The notes under the pieces are model-generated. The model was not told where the DNA came from, did no database searches, and saw only the letters and a list, made by a program, of their open reading frames with translations. Shown here piece after piece: positions 21,826 to 32,965 of a stretch of DNA of 64,000 bases. Location: contig NC_081841.1 in the NCBI RefSeq assembly GCF_963259705.1, positions 119,545,033 through 119,609,032 of the forward strand, read 5' to 3'. This stretch comes from Myotis daubentonii. Lineage: Eukaryota; Chordata; Mammalia; Chiroptera; Vespertilionidae. Both the position numbers and the translations under genes were made by a program. Within the stretch, counting starts at the first letter, position 1. Each line of letters starts with the position of its first letter.

Positions 21826-22810
21826 TTCTTTTTGTGTGTGTGTGTGGCTGTTTTCTTTCTGAGCTTTTTATTTCTTCTTTTTATACCAGTCCCTTTAGCA
21901 TTCCTTGCATTGCTGGCTTGGTGGTGATAAACTCCCTTAGCCTTTTTTTTGTCTGTGAAGCTTCTTATTTCCCCTTCAAGTTTGAATGATAGCCTTGCTG
22001 GATAGAGTATTCTTGGATTCAGTCCTTTGCTTTGCATCACTTTGTAAATTTCTGTCCATTCTTTTCTGTCCTGATGTGTTTCTGTTGAGAAATCATTTGA
22101 TAATCTAATGGGAGATCCCTTGTATGTGACTTTCCGTCTCTGTCTTGCGGCCTGTAAGATTTTCTCTTTGTCCTGAACATTTGCCATGGTAATTATGATG
22201 TGTCTTGGTGTGGGTCTTTTTGGGTTCACCTTGTATGGGACTCTCTGGGCTTGTGTGAGTTTTTTCTTCCCCACCTCAGGGATGTTTTCTGATATTATTT
22301 CTTCAAATAGGGTTTCTAATCCTTGTTCATCTTTCTGTTGTTCTGGTACCCCTATTATTTGTATGTTGTTTCGTTTCATGTTGTCCCAAAGCTCCCTTAG
22401 GCTCTCCTCCTGTCTTTTAATTTTTTTTTCCAATTGCAGTACAGTTTGGGTGTGTTTTGCTTCCTTGTCTTCTAAGTCACTAATTCGGTCCTCTGCTTCT
22501 CCTAGCCTACTGTTGATACTTTCAATGGTGTTTTTTTTATTGCAGCTATTTCACTATTCATTTCTTCTTGGGTCTTACTTAAGTTGTTGATTTTTTCATC
22601 TGTTTCTTCTTGCTTCTTGCAGAGGTTGTCGATTTTTCCCTCCAACCGGTTTATGCACTCTAGGACCCTTATTCTGAATTCTTTTTCTGTCATGTTGCAT
22701 GCCTCTGTATTACTTAGCTGCTTTTCTGGAGAGTCCTCCTTCTCTTTCCTTTGGGGGTTTCTTTGTCTACCCATGTTTGATCTCACTGACATATCTAGAC
22801 GTTGATTCAT
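21798..22810 (-). pseudogene. L1 ORF1 (RNA-binding chaperone), two A-run frameshifts
   Basis: The N-terminal 102 codons (22810-22502) hold a basic start (MGRQRNPQRKEKED) and a coiled coil (KIDNLCKKQEETDEKINNL). An extra A in an eight-A run near 22535 shifts frame. The rest is open from 22433 (MEKKIKRQEESLRELWDN), with the RRM-like block NIQIIGVPEQQ and EEIISENIPEV and the C-terminal domain ILYPARLSFKLEGEIRSF. A second extra A near 21945 shifts frame again, so the reading continues past the normal stop (about 21880) to 21798 and overlaps the ORF2 start. The copy at 53195 onward lacks the first extra A, which supports calling it a gain. Confidence 0.9.
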
Positions 22811-24675
22811 TCAATTGCTGCTCCCTGGGTGGCAGTGACTCCTTGGTCTGTGGTTGCTCTTCGGGCGGTTGCGGTAGCAGCTGCTCTTCAGTTGGCAGCA
22901 GCTCCTCTGGTGGGTGCTGTTCACAGCTGTGGTGGCTCTTCTGGTTGGTGGGGGGCGGTTTCACGTACAGCTGCTGTTCCTTAGCAGAGGGTGTGGTGCT
23001 CAGTAGGCTGCTATTGCTTGGATCTGCTGCGTTGATTTAAGGGCACAAAATACAACACAACAAGGCACCACGTACTAGGCACTAAACACAAATATATTCA
23101 CAATATTAATAACCCCAAATAAAGGTGACCACCCGAATAAAGAGAATTAGGGGATAAGGAAGAAGGAAGAGATAAAGATAAAAGAGAAAAAAGAAAAGAA
23201 AAGTAGGGATCAAAAAAGGGAGTGAAAAAATGAAATTGGGAAAAAGAAGGGGGAAAAATAAAAGCGAGAAAAGAAAAGAAAAAAAAAGAGCGAAAAAAGA
23301 GAATGAAGTGGAAGAGGGGAAGAGACTTTTTATATGAGGAGAATACTCCTATAGAACCGCCACGAATCCCAGCATATTCCAGCAACAGCTCCCTGTAGAT
23401 GGATGCAAACTAGAAACAACCAATAATATAATGATGAAAATAGAATGGAGAACACTAATCCCAAAATAAAATAAAGAGAAAATAAAATGACACTTTAAAT
23501 GATGGTAAAATTGTAGCAGTAATAATGCTGGTTAAAAATAAGAAGGTAGTAATTAAAAGGGTAAAATCTGGAAAAAGAAGAAGAAGAAAAAAAAGGAGAA
23601 AAAAAAGAAAAAAGAAAAAAAAATTGGTTTCTTAGTTAAAAGGTGAAAAAGGAAAAAAAAAAATTGCAGTAGTGAAGGTCCTTCGGTTCTTGTATTCTTC
23701 AGTCTGGCTCGCCTTTAGTCCTGCCAGGTATTCAGGAGAGTGTTGAGTTTCCCTGTGATACACTGTTCCTCTGTGTTGTAAACCACAGTCCTTATTTCAA
23801 AGCAGGCCTTATTTGTTTCTCAGACTGCCTTATTTTGTGTTTAGCAAAGAGTCAGTTTGTGGCTCAGCCTCTGGGTGGCAGTGTTCTGGGGTTGGCCTCT
23901 GAGGCTATATGGCATTGAAAATCCTTCTATAGGCCAGACCCTGTTAACTCCCAGGGACTGATCAGATTATTTTAATCCTTGATCTTGTTCAGGGTGGAAT
24001 CTGGGTGTGGCTGTGCTCCTTGCCTGGGGGCTGGGGGGAGGAGTCTCACTCTCCGGTGAGAATGGCTGCCCCAGTCCTGGGCTAAGGGGTGTCTCAGCAC
24101 TCAACACTCAATTCGCTGCCACCTCTCCTGCCCCCCCTTCTCTCCTCAGTCTCTCCCCAGATTGCACTCCTCCACACCCTCTCCCTCTCTTCAGCACAGG
24201 TGAGTGTCTGTATCCGAAATGTCTCATGAACAGGATTCGGTGAGAACAAACAAACAAACGCTGGCCGCGGAAACGGGGAAGGCTTAGGTTCTGTAAGCTC
24301 CTCTCTTACTGGCACTGCATGGTCAGGTCAGCTTTTCAGGCTGGCCCCTTTAGGCTCAGTCCTCCGTGGTCACAGAACCCAGTTCTCAAATCCCCTGGCA
24401 GCGCCAGGAATCCCGCAGATCTCCTTTCCCCCATCAGGGGCTGTGCCTGTCCCACCTGACGCGGCTGTCTGCCATGCGGTCTCCCTCCGACCCTCTGGGC
24501 TCAGAGGTCTGGCAAACTTTCCTGCCCAAATCCCTGTGTTTTTTTTTACCTTTCCAGGGGAGTTCTGCCCTTCCCGGCTGCTGCAAACCGTCTCACCAGC
24601 TGAGCAATTTCGCCAATTCGGGGTGGGTGTTACTAGTTTCCGCTGCTCACTCCATTTGCTCCGGGACACAACCTC
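22811..24675 (-). promoter_or_regulatory. L1 5' UTR / internal promoter region
   Basis: About 1.86 kb upstream of ORF1. The distal part (23700-24675) is GC-rich; the middle (about 23125-23660) is almost pure purine on the plus strand. The part next to ORF1 (22811-23040) encodes proline/glutamine-rich frames in both L1 copies here, which look like chance frames. Promoter role is inferred from position. Confidence 0.55.
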
Positions 24676-24691
24676 ATGTCAATGATTTTTT

Positions 24692-25139
24692 GAGTGAATC
24701 AGGCAAAATATTTTCTGATGTGAATACATTAAGAGGTGTGTGTGAGAATGTTATCCTCACAGAGTTGGAAATCTTCACTGTTCCATAATTGAAACATTGT
24801 TTCTCATGGGCTGTCTTTGATGTACTAGTAATATTTTAGAGGATGCTGTTTAAACCAGGCTAATCCCAGAATACATATAATGATGAGCATGAATTATAAT
24901 GAAATCTTATTATATGTATATATTATGATACAAGAGAATATAATTACTCTTTGTGAATATCTTATACAATTTCCAATTACCTAGAAACCTTGAATTTTAA
25001 TGACTGTGAGGGTAGAAAAATAATATGTTTTTATAATTAACTTAGATCAAACTCTTTTAAGGAAGTTAGACCTGCAAGTTGTGGAGTATGTCACTGTGAT
25101 TATGCTTTAGAGACCCATTTTTATCTGACTGTGCTATAT
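24692..25139. other. Unique AT-rich DNA
   Basis: Begins with the rest of the L2-like target; no gene seen. Confidence 0.4.
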
Positions 25140-25215
25140 CTATTTAGTCAATTCACTCATTTCATTGAGCACCTAGTTTATATGGGCAATTTTCTAGATG
25201 TGGGGGGTAGAGCCT
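25140..25215 (-). mobile_element. L2 3' end fragment, antisense
   Basis: CAATTCACTCATTTCATTGAGCACCTAGTTTATATGGGCAATTTTCTAGATG is a diverged antisense L2 terminus. Confidence 0.5.
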
Positions 25216-25645
25216 TGAAGAAGATAGGAGTTCAGTTTTATATGTGCTAAGTTTGAGATATCTGTTTGTCACACATATGGAGTTGATTCAAGCCTAGGGT
25301 TAGGAGAGATATCTTGGCTGTATATATAAATTAGAAAGTTATTACTATATAGATACTATTTAAAGTCATGAAATTGGATGAGCTCACCAAGGAAATTAGT
25401 GTCATTAGAGAAGAGAATTCTAAGAATCAACCTTAATTTTAGAGTACTCCTAAATAAAGAGATTAGGGAAAAGGTAAGTCCTTAGAGAGCCCAGGAATGA
25501 CTGTTTAGATGGGGAAAGTCAGCCATTTGGGGCATCATGGAAAGCAGGCCCAGGCAGTGACAACTGGCTTGCTGCTCATGGCTAAGGCAAAAAGAGCCTT
25601 CAGATCTGACAATTGACGATTGTCCAGCTCAGTGGTGATCTTGAT
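25216..25645. other. Unique DNA, no gene seen
   Basis: No repeat or coding frame recognised. Confidence 0.4.
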
Positions 25646-25662
25646 AAGAACAGTTTTGTGGA

Positions 25663-25883
25663 TCCCTAACCAGTTTGGCTTAGTGGATAGAGCATTGGCC
25701 TGTAGACTGAAAGGTCCCAGGTTTGATTCCGGTCGGGGGCATGTACCTTGGTTGTGGGGACATCCCCAGTAGGAGGTGTGCAAGAGGCAGCTAATTGATG
25801 TTTCTCTCTCATCGATGTTTCTAACTCTCTATCCCTCTCCCTTCCTCTCTGTAAGAAATCAATAAAATATATATATTTTAAAA
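25663..25883 (+). mobile_element. Ves SINE
   Basis: tRNA-like head CCCTAACCAGTTTGGCTTAG, B box GGTTTGATTCC and an AT-rich tail. TSD of 17 bp with one mismatch: AAGAACAGTTTTGTGGA (25646-25662) and AAGAACAAGTTTGTGGA (25884-25900). Confidence 0.93.
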
Positions 25884-26224
25884 AAGAACAAGTTTGTGGA
25901 AAGATGGGGTTAAAGCCTGATGTAGGTGGTGGCTTCAGGAAAAAATGACAGGAGGTAAATTAGAATAAGCATAGAAAACTCTTTAGGGAAGCAATGGCGA
26001 TAACAAGAATGGCTTTAATCAGATATTTGAATTTATAAATATTGAGCATTTGGTCTGCATGGACTGATTTAAATTTTACTTTGTGATGCCTACCTTGAAA
26101 ACACATAATCATTAGTGTTTTTTGAGTTTTTAATTGTAGTTCTTACGATAAAATTTAAGTTATCCTGTTGTATGTGGATTAATTAATGTATTTCCTCACA
26201 CCCAAAAAACACTATGTCTTGTGC

Positions 26225-26460
26225 TTCAGACCATGAACTTCATGTCATTTACATTGGAATCTGAGTCTCTGTTCTGCTCCTTCTCAGCTGTGTGAGCTGG
26301 GAATAAGGTTTGGTTTCCTCATTTGTAAAATTGAGATGGCAGCAATTCTTACCTTGTAGAGTTATTGTGAGTCTTCAATGAAATAACACACTTAAAGTGC
26401 TAGGGTAGCACTAACACCTGTATAAACTTCCCAATAAAGCTCAGTTATTATTATAGTTAC
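26225..26460 (+). mobile_element. MIR element
   Basis: TCAGCTGTGTGAGCTGGGAA, TTTCCTCATTTGTAAAATTG, GTAGAGTTATTGTGAGTC and GCTCAGTTATTATTAT give the MIR order almost end to end. Confidence 0.75.
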
Positions 26461-26489
26461 TAGTTTATATTTTCATACAAAAACCGCAT

Positions 26490-26632
26490 AATGTAATAAA
26501 AATAATATGGGGTTTGAAATTGGTGATAGTTGGGTTTCTAGTCCATTCCATCATTCACTATTGGTGCATGGTACTCATCATTGCTGAATTTATTTCTTTA
26601 CATCTGAAATAATATTAATAATAATAATACAT
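26490..26632 (+). mobile_element. MIR fragment, cut by Ves and L1
   Basis: Starts ATAATATGGGGTTTGAAATT and continues to TTTCTTTACATCTGAAATAA, then AATA repeats; reads as a second decayed MIR. Confidence 0.45.
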
Positions 26633-26641
26633 ATTCTTAAA

Positions 26642-26860
26642 ATTTTTTAATATATTTTATTGATTTTTTACAGAGAGGAAGGGAGAGGGATAGAGAGTTA
26701 GAAACATCGATGAGAGAGAAATATCGATCAGCTGCCTCCTGCACACTCCCTACTGGGGATGTGCCCACAACCAAAGTACATGCCCTTGACCAGAATCAAA
26801 CCTGGGACCCTTGAGTCCACAGGCCAACGCTCTATACACTGAGCCAAACCGGCCAGGGCA
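26642..26860 (-). mobile_element. Ves SINE, antisense
   Basis: Tail TTTTATTGATTTTTTACAGAG at the left and the head TGAGCCAAACCGGCCAGGGC at the right. TSD ATTCTTAAA at 26633-26641 and 26861-26869. Confidence 0.94.
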
Positions 26861-27124
26861 ATTCTTAAATTCTTTATTGTTTAAAGTATTACATATGTCT
26901 CCTCCCCCCACCCCCATTGACCTCTCCCTGGCTGTTCCCACCACCCAGCACATGCCCTCATGCCCCTACTGTCTGTGTCCATGGGTTATGCTTATATGCA
27001 TGTATACAAGTCATTTGGTTGGTCTCTTCCCCCCTCTTGCCCTGCCTTCCCTCTGAGGTTAGATTGTCTGTTTGATGCTTCTATGTCTCTGGATCTATTT
27101 TTGTTCATCACTTTATGTTGTTCA

Positions 27125-28745
27125 TTATATTCCACAAATGAGTGAGATCATGTGATATTTATCTTTCTCCAACTGGCTTATTTCCTTTAGTATAATGCTC
27201 TCCAGATCCATCCATGATGTTGCAAATGGTAAGAGCTTCTTCTTTTTTACAGCAGCGTAGTATTCCACTGTGTAGATGTACCACAGCTTTTTAATCCACT
27301 GATCTGCTGATGGACACTTAGGCTGTTTCCCAATCTTAGCTATTACAAATTGTGCTGCTATGAACATAGGGGTGCATAAGTACTTTCTGGTTGGTGTTGC
27401 TGATTTCTTGGGATATAGTCCTAGAAGTGGGACTACTGGGTCAAATGGGAATTCCATTTTTAATTTTCTGAGGAAACTCCATACTGTTTTCCACAGTGGC
27501 TAAACCAGTCTGCATTCCCACCAGCAGTGCATGAGGGTTACTTTTCCCCTATATCCTCACCAGCACTTGTCGTTTGCTGATTTGTTGATGATAGCCATTC
27601 TGACAGGTGTGAGATGGTACCTCATTGCTGTTTTGATTTGCATCTCTCAGATGATGAGTGACTGCGCATGTTTTCATATGACTCTTGGCCTTCTGTATGT
27701 CTTCTTTTGAAAAGTGTCTATTTAGGTCTTTTTGCCCATTTTTTGATTGGATTGTTCATCATCCTTTTGTTAAGTTGTATGAGTTCCCTATAAATGTTGG
27801 AGATTAAACCCTTATCGGAAATAACATTAGCAAGTATGTTTTCCCATGCAGTGGACTCTCTTACTGATTTGTTGATGGTTTCTTTTGCTCTGCAGAAGCT
27901 TTTTATTTTGATACGGTCCCATTTGCTTATTTTCTCTTTAGTTTCCATTGTCATAGGAGCTATATCAGTAAAGATATTGCTATTACATATGTTGGCTCTT
28001 TTGCTGCCTACGGATTCTTCTAACATGGTTTCCCATCTTACGTTTAAGTCCTTTATCCATTTTAAGTTTATTTTTGTGTATGGTGTAATTTGGTGTCTAG
28101 TTTCATTTTTTCCATGTATCTGTCTAATTTTCCCAAAACCATTTATTGAAGCAGCTGTCTTGACTCCATTGTATGCTTTTGTCTCCTTTGTCAAATATTA
28201 ATTGAGCATAATGTCTTGGGTCGATTTTTGGGTTCTCTATTCTGTTCCATTGGTCTATATGTCTATTCTTGTGCTAGTACCAGGCAGTTTTGAGAACAGT
28301 GGCTTTGTAATATAGCTTGATATCTGGTATTGTGATCCCTCTAACTTTGTCCTTCTTCCTCAAGATTGCTGTGGCTATTCGGGGTCTTTTTTTATTCCAG
28401 ATGAATTTTTGGAGAGTTTGTTCTAGGACTGTGAAATATGCTGTTGGTATTTTAATGGGGATTGCATTGTATCTATAGATTGCTTTGGGTAGCATGGACA
28501 TTTTAATGATGTTGGTTCTACCAATCCATGAACATGGTATATTCTTCCACTTTTTTTATGTCTTCCTCTATGTCTTTTTTTTTTTTTTCTTCAACATCCT
28601 GTAGATTTCTGAGTACAGGTCTTTTACCTCCTTTATTTAAGTTTATTCCTTGGTATATTAATTTTTGGGGGGTTGTAATGGTAAATGGGATTGTGTTTAT
28701 AGTTTCTCTTTCTGTGAGTTCATTATTGACATATAAAAAAGCCAT
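27125..28745 (-). pseudogene. L1 ORF2 C-terminal remnant, several frameshifts
   Basis: Separate minus-strand frames 28745-28518, 28501-28274, 28194-27718 and 27457-27125 cover the thumb and C-terminal parts ([72 protein letters not shown]). The catalytic FADD and endonuclease are missing. Confidence 0.88.
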
Positions 28746-28769
28746 AGATTTCTTGGTGAATTGTTTCTT

Positions 28770-29420
28770 TTTAGAAATTAGCTGACATTTTAATAGATAC
28801 TCTCTTGTAGTTAACTTACTGTCTTTTTCCTGTTGCTTTAAGATTTTCTATTTGACTTTAATGTTTGTAATTTTGATTATGATGTGTATTGGACTGGGTC
28901 TCTTTTGGTTTATCTTGATTGGAATTTTTGTGCTTCCTGAACTTGTGTTACTTTGTCCTTTGTAAGCTTAGAGAAGTTTTCTGTCATTATTTCTTTAAAC
29001 AGTTTTTCTAATCTTTGTTCACTTTCTTCTCCTTCTTTTACTCCAATGATGCAGATTTTGTTACATTTCACATTGTCCCCAAATTCTCTTAAACTATCCT
29101 CCTGATTTTTTTTATTATTTTTCTTTTTGAAGCTCTAATTTCTTGTTTATGCTACCTTGTCTTCCAACTCACTGATTCGATCTTCTGCCCATTTAGTCTA
29201 CTGTTGATTCTTTCCAGTGTATTCTTAATGTCAGATATGTTATTCTTCAGTTCCAACTGATTCTTATTTATGGTTTCTATATCTTGTTTCTTGCTGTTGT
29301 AGTTCCAACTAAGTTTCTTTTAAATTCTCACTGAGTTCCTGGATCATCCTTAAAACCATTACTTTGACTCAGTATCTAATAAATTGCTTGCCTCTCTGTA
29401 ATTTCCTTTCTGGAGTTCCC
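28770..29420 (-). pseudogene. L1 ORF1 remnant
   Basis: Antisense ORF1 recognisable by the order AGAAATTAGCTGACA (sense TCAGCTGATTTCT), TTGATTATGATGTGTA, CTTTCTTCTCCTTCT and the coiled-coil region to about 29400. No long frame survives. Confidence 0.7.
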
Positions 29421-30064
29421 TTCTCTTCTTTCATTTGGGGTTTGTTTCTTTGTTTCCCCTTTTTTTTCTGTCCCTTTGTATTTTTTTCTATGGATCAGAT
29501 CAAATTCCTATGCCTCCCAGTCTTTGTGAATTGGTCTTATGTAATAAGTGCTTTGTGGGACCCAGTGGTGCATCCTCTTAGATCTCCTGAACTGGGTGTT
29601 CTAGGAATGTCCCCACTGTGAGGTATTTGGGCTCTCCTGTTGTAATTGGGTCTTGAATATTGTCCATTTTATGGGAGGAATCTCCTCTCAGTGTGGCTGA
29701 TTGTGAGACTCTTCATGAACCATGTCATACAAGCTGTTGGGTAGATGCTGACAGAACAAAACAAAACACAATAAAACATAACAAGGACCAAAATCATTTA
29801 CAATACCCCTACAACAACAACAAAAGTAATCACAAAAGAAGAGAGAATTAGGAAGGAGAAAAGGGAACACGAACAGACAAAAAGAAAAAAATAGGGAAAA
29901 AAGGGGGGAGAAAAATATGAAAAGGCATAGATGAAAGAAAGAAAATAAGAACAAAAAACTAGGAAAGAAAAGTATCCTATCTAATAAAAGAGAAACATGG
30001 TAATTGGCGTATGACCGCTACCCTTCCCATTGGCTAATCAGTGAGATATACAAATTAACTGCCA

Positions 30065-30079
30065 GCCAAGATGGCGGCC
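30065..30079 (+). promoter_or_regulatory. YY1-like motif in Helitron
   Basis: GCCAAGATGGCGGCC fits the YY1 core AAGATGGCGGC. The same site recurs, antisense, near 16203 (one change) and near 60972. Confidence 0.5.
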
Positions 30080-30629
30080 AGGAGCCAGGCAGCTTGAAAC
30101 TAACATGAGGCTTGCTTGCTTCAGTGATGGAGGACTCCAACGTTCCCCGCCTGCCGCTGCAGGCCTCTGAGCTTGCAGTTTAAGAAACATTGTAACAAAT
30201 ATAGAAGCTAAACAAAACCACAGAAACCTGCTTTCATTGAGCCCAGGATCTCAGAGCTGGAGTTGATACAGAGTTTCGATTATAGAACCGAAACAAACCA
30301 GATACTTTCTTTCAGCAGCAGAGTCCTCAGAGCTGGAGCCAGAGCTAAAGCTGGCCCAGAATTAAAAAAAAAGAAGAAAGGAGCAGTTGAGAGCTTCAGT
30401 CCCAGCCTGAAAACAGCCCTCAGCCCCTCACCCAGACCGGCCAGGCACCCCAGTGGGGACTCCCACCCTGATCCAGGACACCCTTCAAGGCAAACCAGCC
30501 GGCCCCCACCCATGCATACAGGCCTCTATTCTATATAGTAAAAGGGTAATATGCCTCCCAGCACTGGGATCAGCTGAGCCGCGAGGCCTCCCGGCACCGG
30601 GATCAGTGTAACAGGAGGCAGCTCCCAAA

Positions 30630-31140
30630 CCCCTGACTGCCCTGCGGCTCTGTGTGTGACAGGGGTCGGGGCCACAACCTCCCTATCGGCCCTGCTCTGT
30701 TCCTGACAGGGGAAGGGGCCCAACCCCCTGATCGGCCCTGCTCTGTGCCTGATAGGGGTAGCTCCCCAACCCCCTGATGGGCCCTGCTCTGTGTGTGACA
30801 GGGGGGAGCTCCCCAACCCCCTAAGCGACCCTGCTCTGTGCGTGACAGAGTACGGAGCCCCAACCCCCCTGATGGACCCTGCTCTGTGCGTGACAGGGGA
30901 CATCGCTCCAACCCCCTGATTGGCCCTGCTCCGTGCATGACAGGGGGTGGCGCCGCAACCTCCCCATCGACCCTGCCTTGAGTGTGACAAGGGGCGGTGC
31001 CCCAACCCCCAATCAGCCCTACCCTGAGCATGACTAAGGGTGGCATCACAACCTCCCGATCCACCCTGCTCTGTGCATGACAGGGGGTGGCGCCCCAACT
31101 CCCCAATTGGCCCTGCTCTGAGCCCGACCAGGGGCTGCAC
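30630..31140. repeat. Minisatellite of about 46-bp units in Helitron
   Basis: GGCCCTGCTCTGTG...GACAGGGG recurs about ten times, with measured steps of 46, 46 and 47 bp between the copies at 30688, 30734, 30780 and 30827. The reverse-oriented counterpart is at 59640-60220. Confidence 0.9.
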
Positions 31141-31545
31141 CTAGGGATTGGGCCTGCCCTCTGCCACCCGGGAGCAGGCCTAAGCCAGCAGGTCGTTATC
31201 TCCCGAGGGGTCCCAGACTGCAAGAGGGCACAGGCCGGGCTGAGGGACCTCCTCTCCCCACCCCGAGTGCACAAATTTTTGTGCACCGGGCCCCTAGTTA
31301 TTAAATAATAACAAAATAAGTATGAAAAGGAAAATTGAGAACAAAAGCAAATAGACAAAAGTAAGAAAAAGAAAAATGAAGAGAACGAAGAAGGAAGAAA
31401 AAATATGGTAAGAAAAAGGTAGGGAAAATTAGATTTATGAAAGAAAGAAAGAGTTTAAAATAATTACAGATCAATAGAGCAGAAAGATAAAGATGATAAA
31501 AATAGAAAGATTTTAAAAATGGAATTGGAGGAAGTAGAAGGAAGC

Positions 31546-32965
31546 TACACTGACATGTTCCCAGGACCAACCTGGAATTACAACTAAATTTCAGAAAAAT
31601 AATCCTGAATAATCAACTGAAGTCAAGCTGGAGAGACCCTGATAATCAAGGAAGGAATATGGAGACACAAATAGACTGCTAGGAAGTGAGGAGGTGTGAA
31701 AGGGGGCTAGGAAAATCAGACTTTGGTGCACATCTTTGTCCTTTTCAAAGGCACCCAGCCACAGTGGAAGGAGCCACAAGCTGTGTATTGCTGATAGCTG
31801 CAATCAGAGTACTCAGGGCCAGTCACAAACAGCATCTGCATTGTCCTGCACTAGAGATTGGAAATCATATCAAATCTACCTGTTACATAGACACATGCCC
31901 CAAAAGGCAGCCAAAATGGGGAGACAAAAAAAGAAGCCCCAAATGAAAGAACAAAAGGATTCTCCAGAAGAAGAGCTAACTGAAATGAAGATAATATATC
32001 AGATATAGAGTTCAGAATAATTAATGCAAGGATGCTCAACAGCATGAAAAACAACAACACAATAATCATGGAAAAAGTCCGATCGGAAATAAAGAATGGC
32101 AGAACACTTTTAAAAAACACATTGGAAGGAACACATGGCAGATTAGGGGAAGCAGAAGCTAAGATTAGGGTCAGTGAATTAGAAGACAGGATAGAGAAAA
32201 ATCACTCAATCAGAAAACCAAAACAAACAAACAAATAAACAAAGAAAAATACAATAAGAAAAGGACAGCTTAAGGGAGGCCTGGGACAAAATGCAATGTA
32301 TCAACATTTGCATCATAGGAGTACCAGAAGATAATGAAAGTGAGCAAGGGATAGGAATGTGTTTGAAGAAATAATGGCAGAAAACTTCCCTAACCTGTGA
32401 AGTCACACAAGTTCAGGAGGCACAGAGAGTCCCAAGCAAGAAGAACCCAAACAGGCCCTTGCCAAGACACATCATAATTAAAATACCAAAAATTACAGGC
32501 AAAGAGAGAATCTTAAAGGCAGTAAGAAAAAAGCAAACTGTTATTTACAAAGGAGCTCCATAAGGCTGTCAGCTGATTTCTCATAAACTCAACAGGCCAG
32601 AAGTTAATGGCATGAATTATTCAAAGTAATGAAAAGCAAGGATCTTAATCCAAGATTACTGAGCAAGGCTATCATTCAAAAATAGATTGGGAAATAAAAG
32701 AGTTTTCCAAATAAAAATATAGGTAAAGGAGTTTATCACCACAGAATCAGCACTGCAAGAAATGATAAAAGGGTTGCTATAATGAGAGAAGAAGAAACAG
32801 AGAGAAAGAGAAACATAGGCATAAGGAATTTAAATGACAATAAGTGAGTACCTATCAATAATAACCTTAAATCTAAAAGACATAGGTTAGTTGAATGGAT
32901 ATGAAAACATGACCCAAATATAGGCTGTCTTTAAGAGACCCACCTCAGAACAAAAGACTCACATA
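31546..32965 (+). mobile_element. Sense L1 5' part (5' UTR, ORF1, ORF2 start)
   Basis: From about 31860 the sense ORF1 reads through degenerate frames (AEAKIRVSELEDRIEKNHS at 32155 onward; then NICIIGVPEDNE-like at 32310). 32830-32965 matches the start of ORF2 up to the RDPPQNKRLT-like region, then stops. It lies head to head with the L1 at 26870-31545. Confidence 0.75.
32032..32640 (+). pseudogene. L1 ORF1 remnant
   Basis: 68 codons at 32032-32238 are open (coiled-coil part), followed by frameshifts around a CAAA-rich patch and stops; the C-terminal region is recognisable to about 32760 (CAAGATTACTGAGCAAGG...). Confidence 0.75.

Larger units (their letters stand above)
17709..24675 (-). mobile_element. 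Full-length L1 retrotransposon with 16-bp TSD
   Basis: About 6.97 kb, antisense to the plus strand, flanked by an exact TSD, ATGTCAATGATTTTTT (17693-17708 and 24676-24691). In element orientation: 5' UTR 24675-22811, ORF1 22810 to about 21880, ORF2 21825-18020, 3' UTR 18019 to about 17740 with a G-rich tract, then an A-rich tail. The 5' UTR holds a long polypyrimidine stretch (plus-strand purines, about 23125-23660). By eye only four disabling lesions are seen: two single-base gains in A runs of ORF1, one single-base loss and one nonsense codon in ORF2. This is a relatively young copy; it is not autonomous now. Confidence 0.95.
29975..31297 (+). mobile_element. Tandem HeliBat Helitron, 1.3 kb
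   Basis: Begins TCCTATCTAATAAAAGAG after A (29974) and ends with the hairpin GTGCACAAATTTTTGTGCAC then CGGGCCCCTAG before T (31298). A second 5' terminus (TCTATATAGTAAAAGGG) occurs at 30530, after a decayed 3' end (GCATACAGGCCTCTAT), so two units are joined head to tail. The first unit carries GCCAAGATGGCGGCC (30065-30079). The second carries about ten minisatellite copies (30630-31140). No Rep/helicase frame. It inserted into the L1 5' UTR. Confidence 0.9.
26870..31545 (-). mobile_element. Antisense L1, internally deleted, split by a Helitron
   Basis: 3' UTR-like from 26870, then antisense ORF2 C-terminal half (27125-28765) with three or more frame breaks. At about 28765 it jumps from the region just 3' of the reverse transcriptase catalytic site directly to antisense ORF1 (28770-29420), so roughly 2.5 kb of ORF2 is missing. 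The 5' UTR purine-rich stretch runs 29760-29974 and resumes at 31298-31545 beyond the Helitron. Confidence 0.8.

Noticed and set aside
22699..23040. Cys/Ser/Gly-rich 113-codon frame (and its mirror at 53009-53228)
   Set aside because: Opposite strand of the L1 5' UTR next to ORF1; appears in both L1 copies and has no codon constraint visible.
30630..31140. CRISPR-like array
   Set aside because: Units are diverged, contiguous tandem copies without unique spacers, inside a Helitron of a mammal.
30526..31358. Long minus-strand frames (204 and 251 codons) and the similar 205-codon frame at 59637-60254
   Set aside because: They run through the Helitron minisatellite; the repeated motif keeps frames open. 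No domain, and the units differ between frames.
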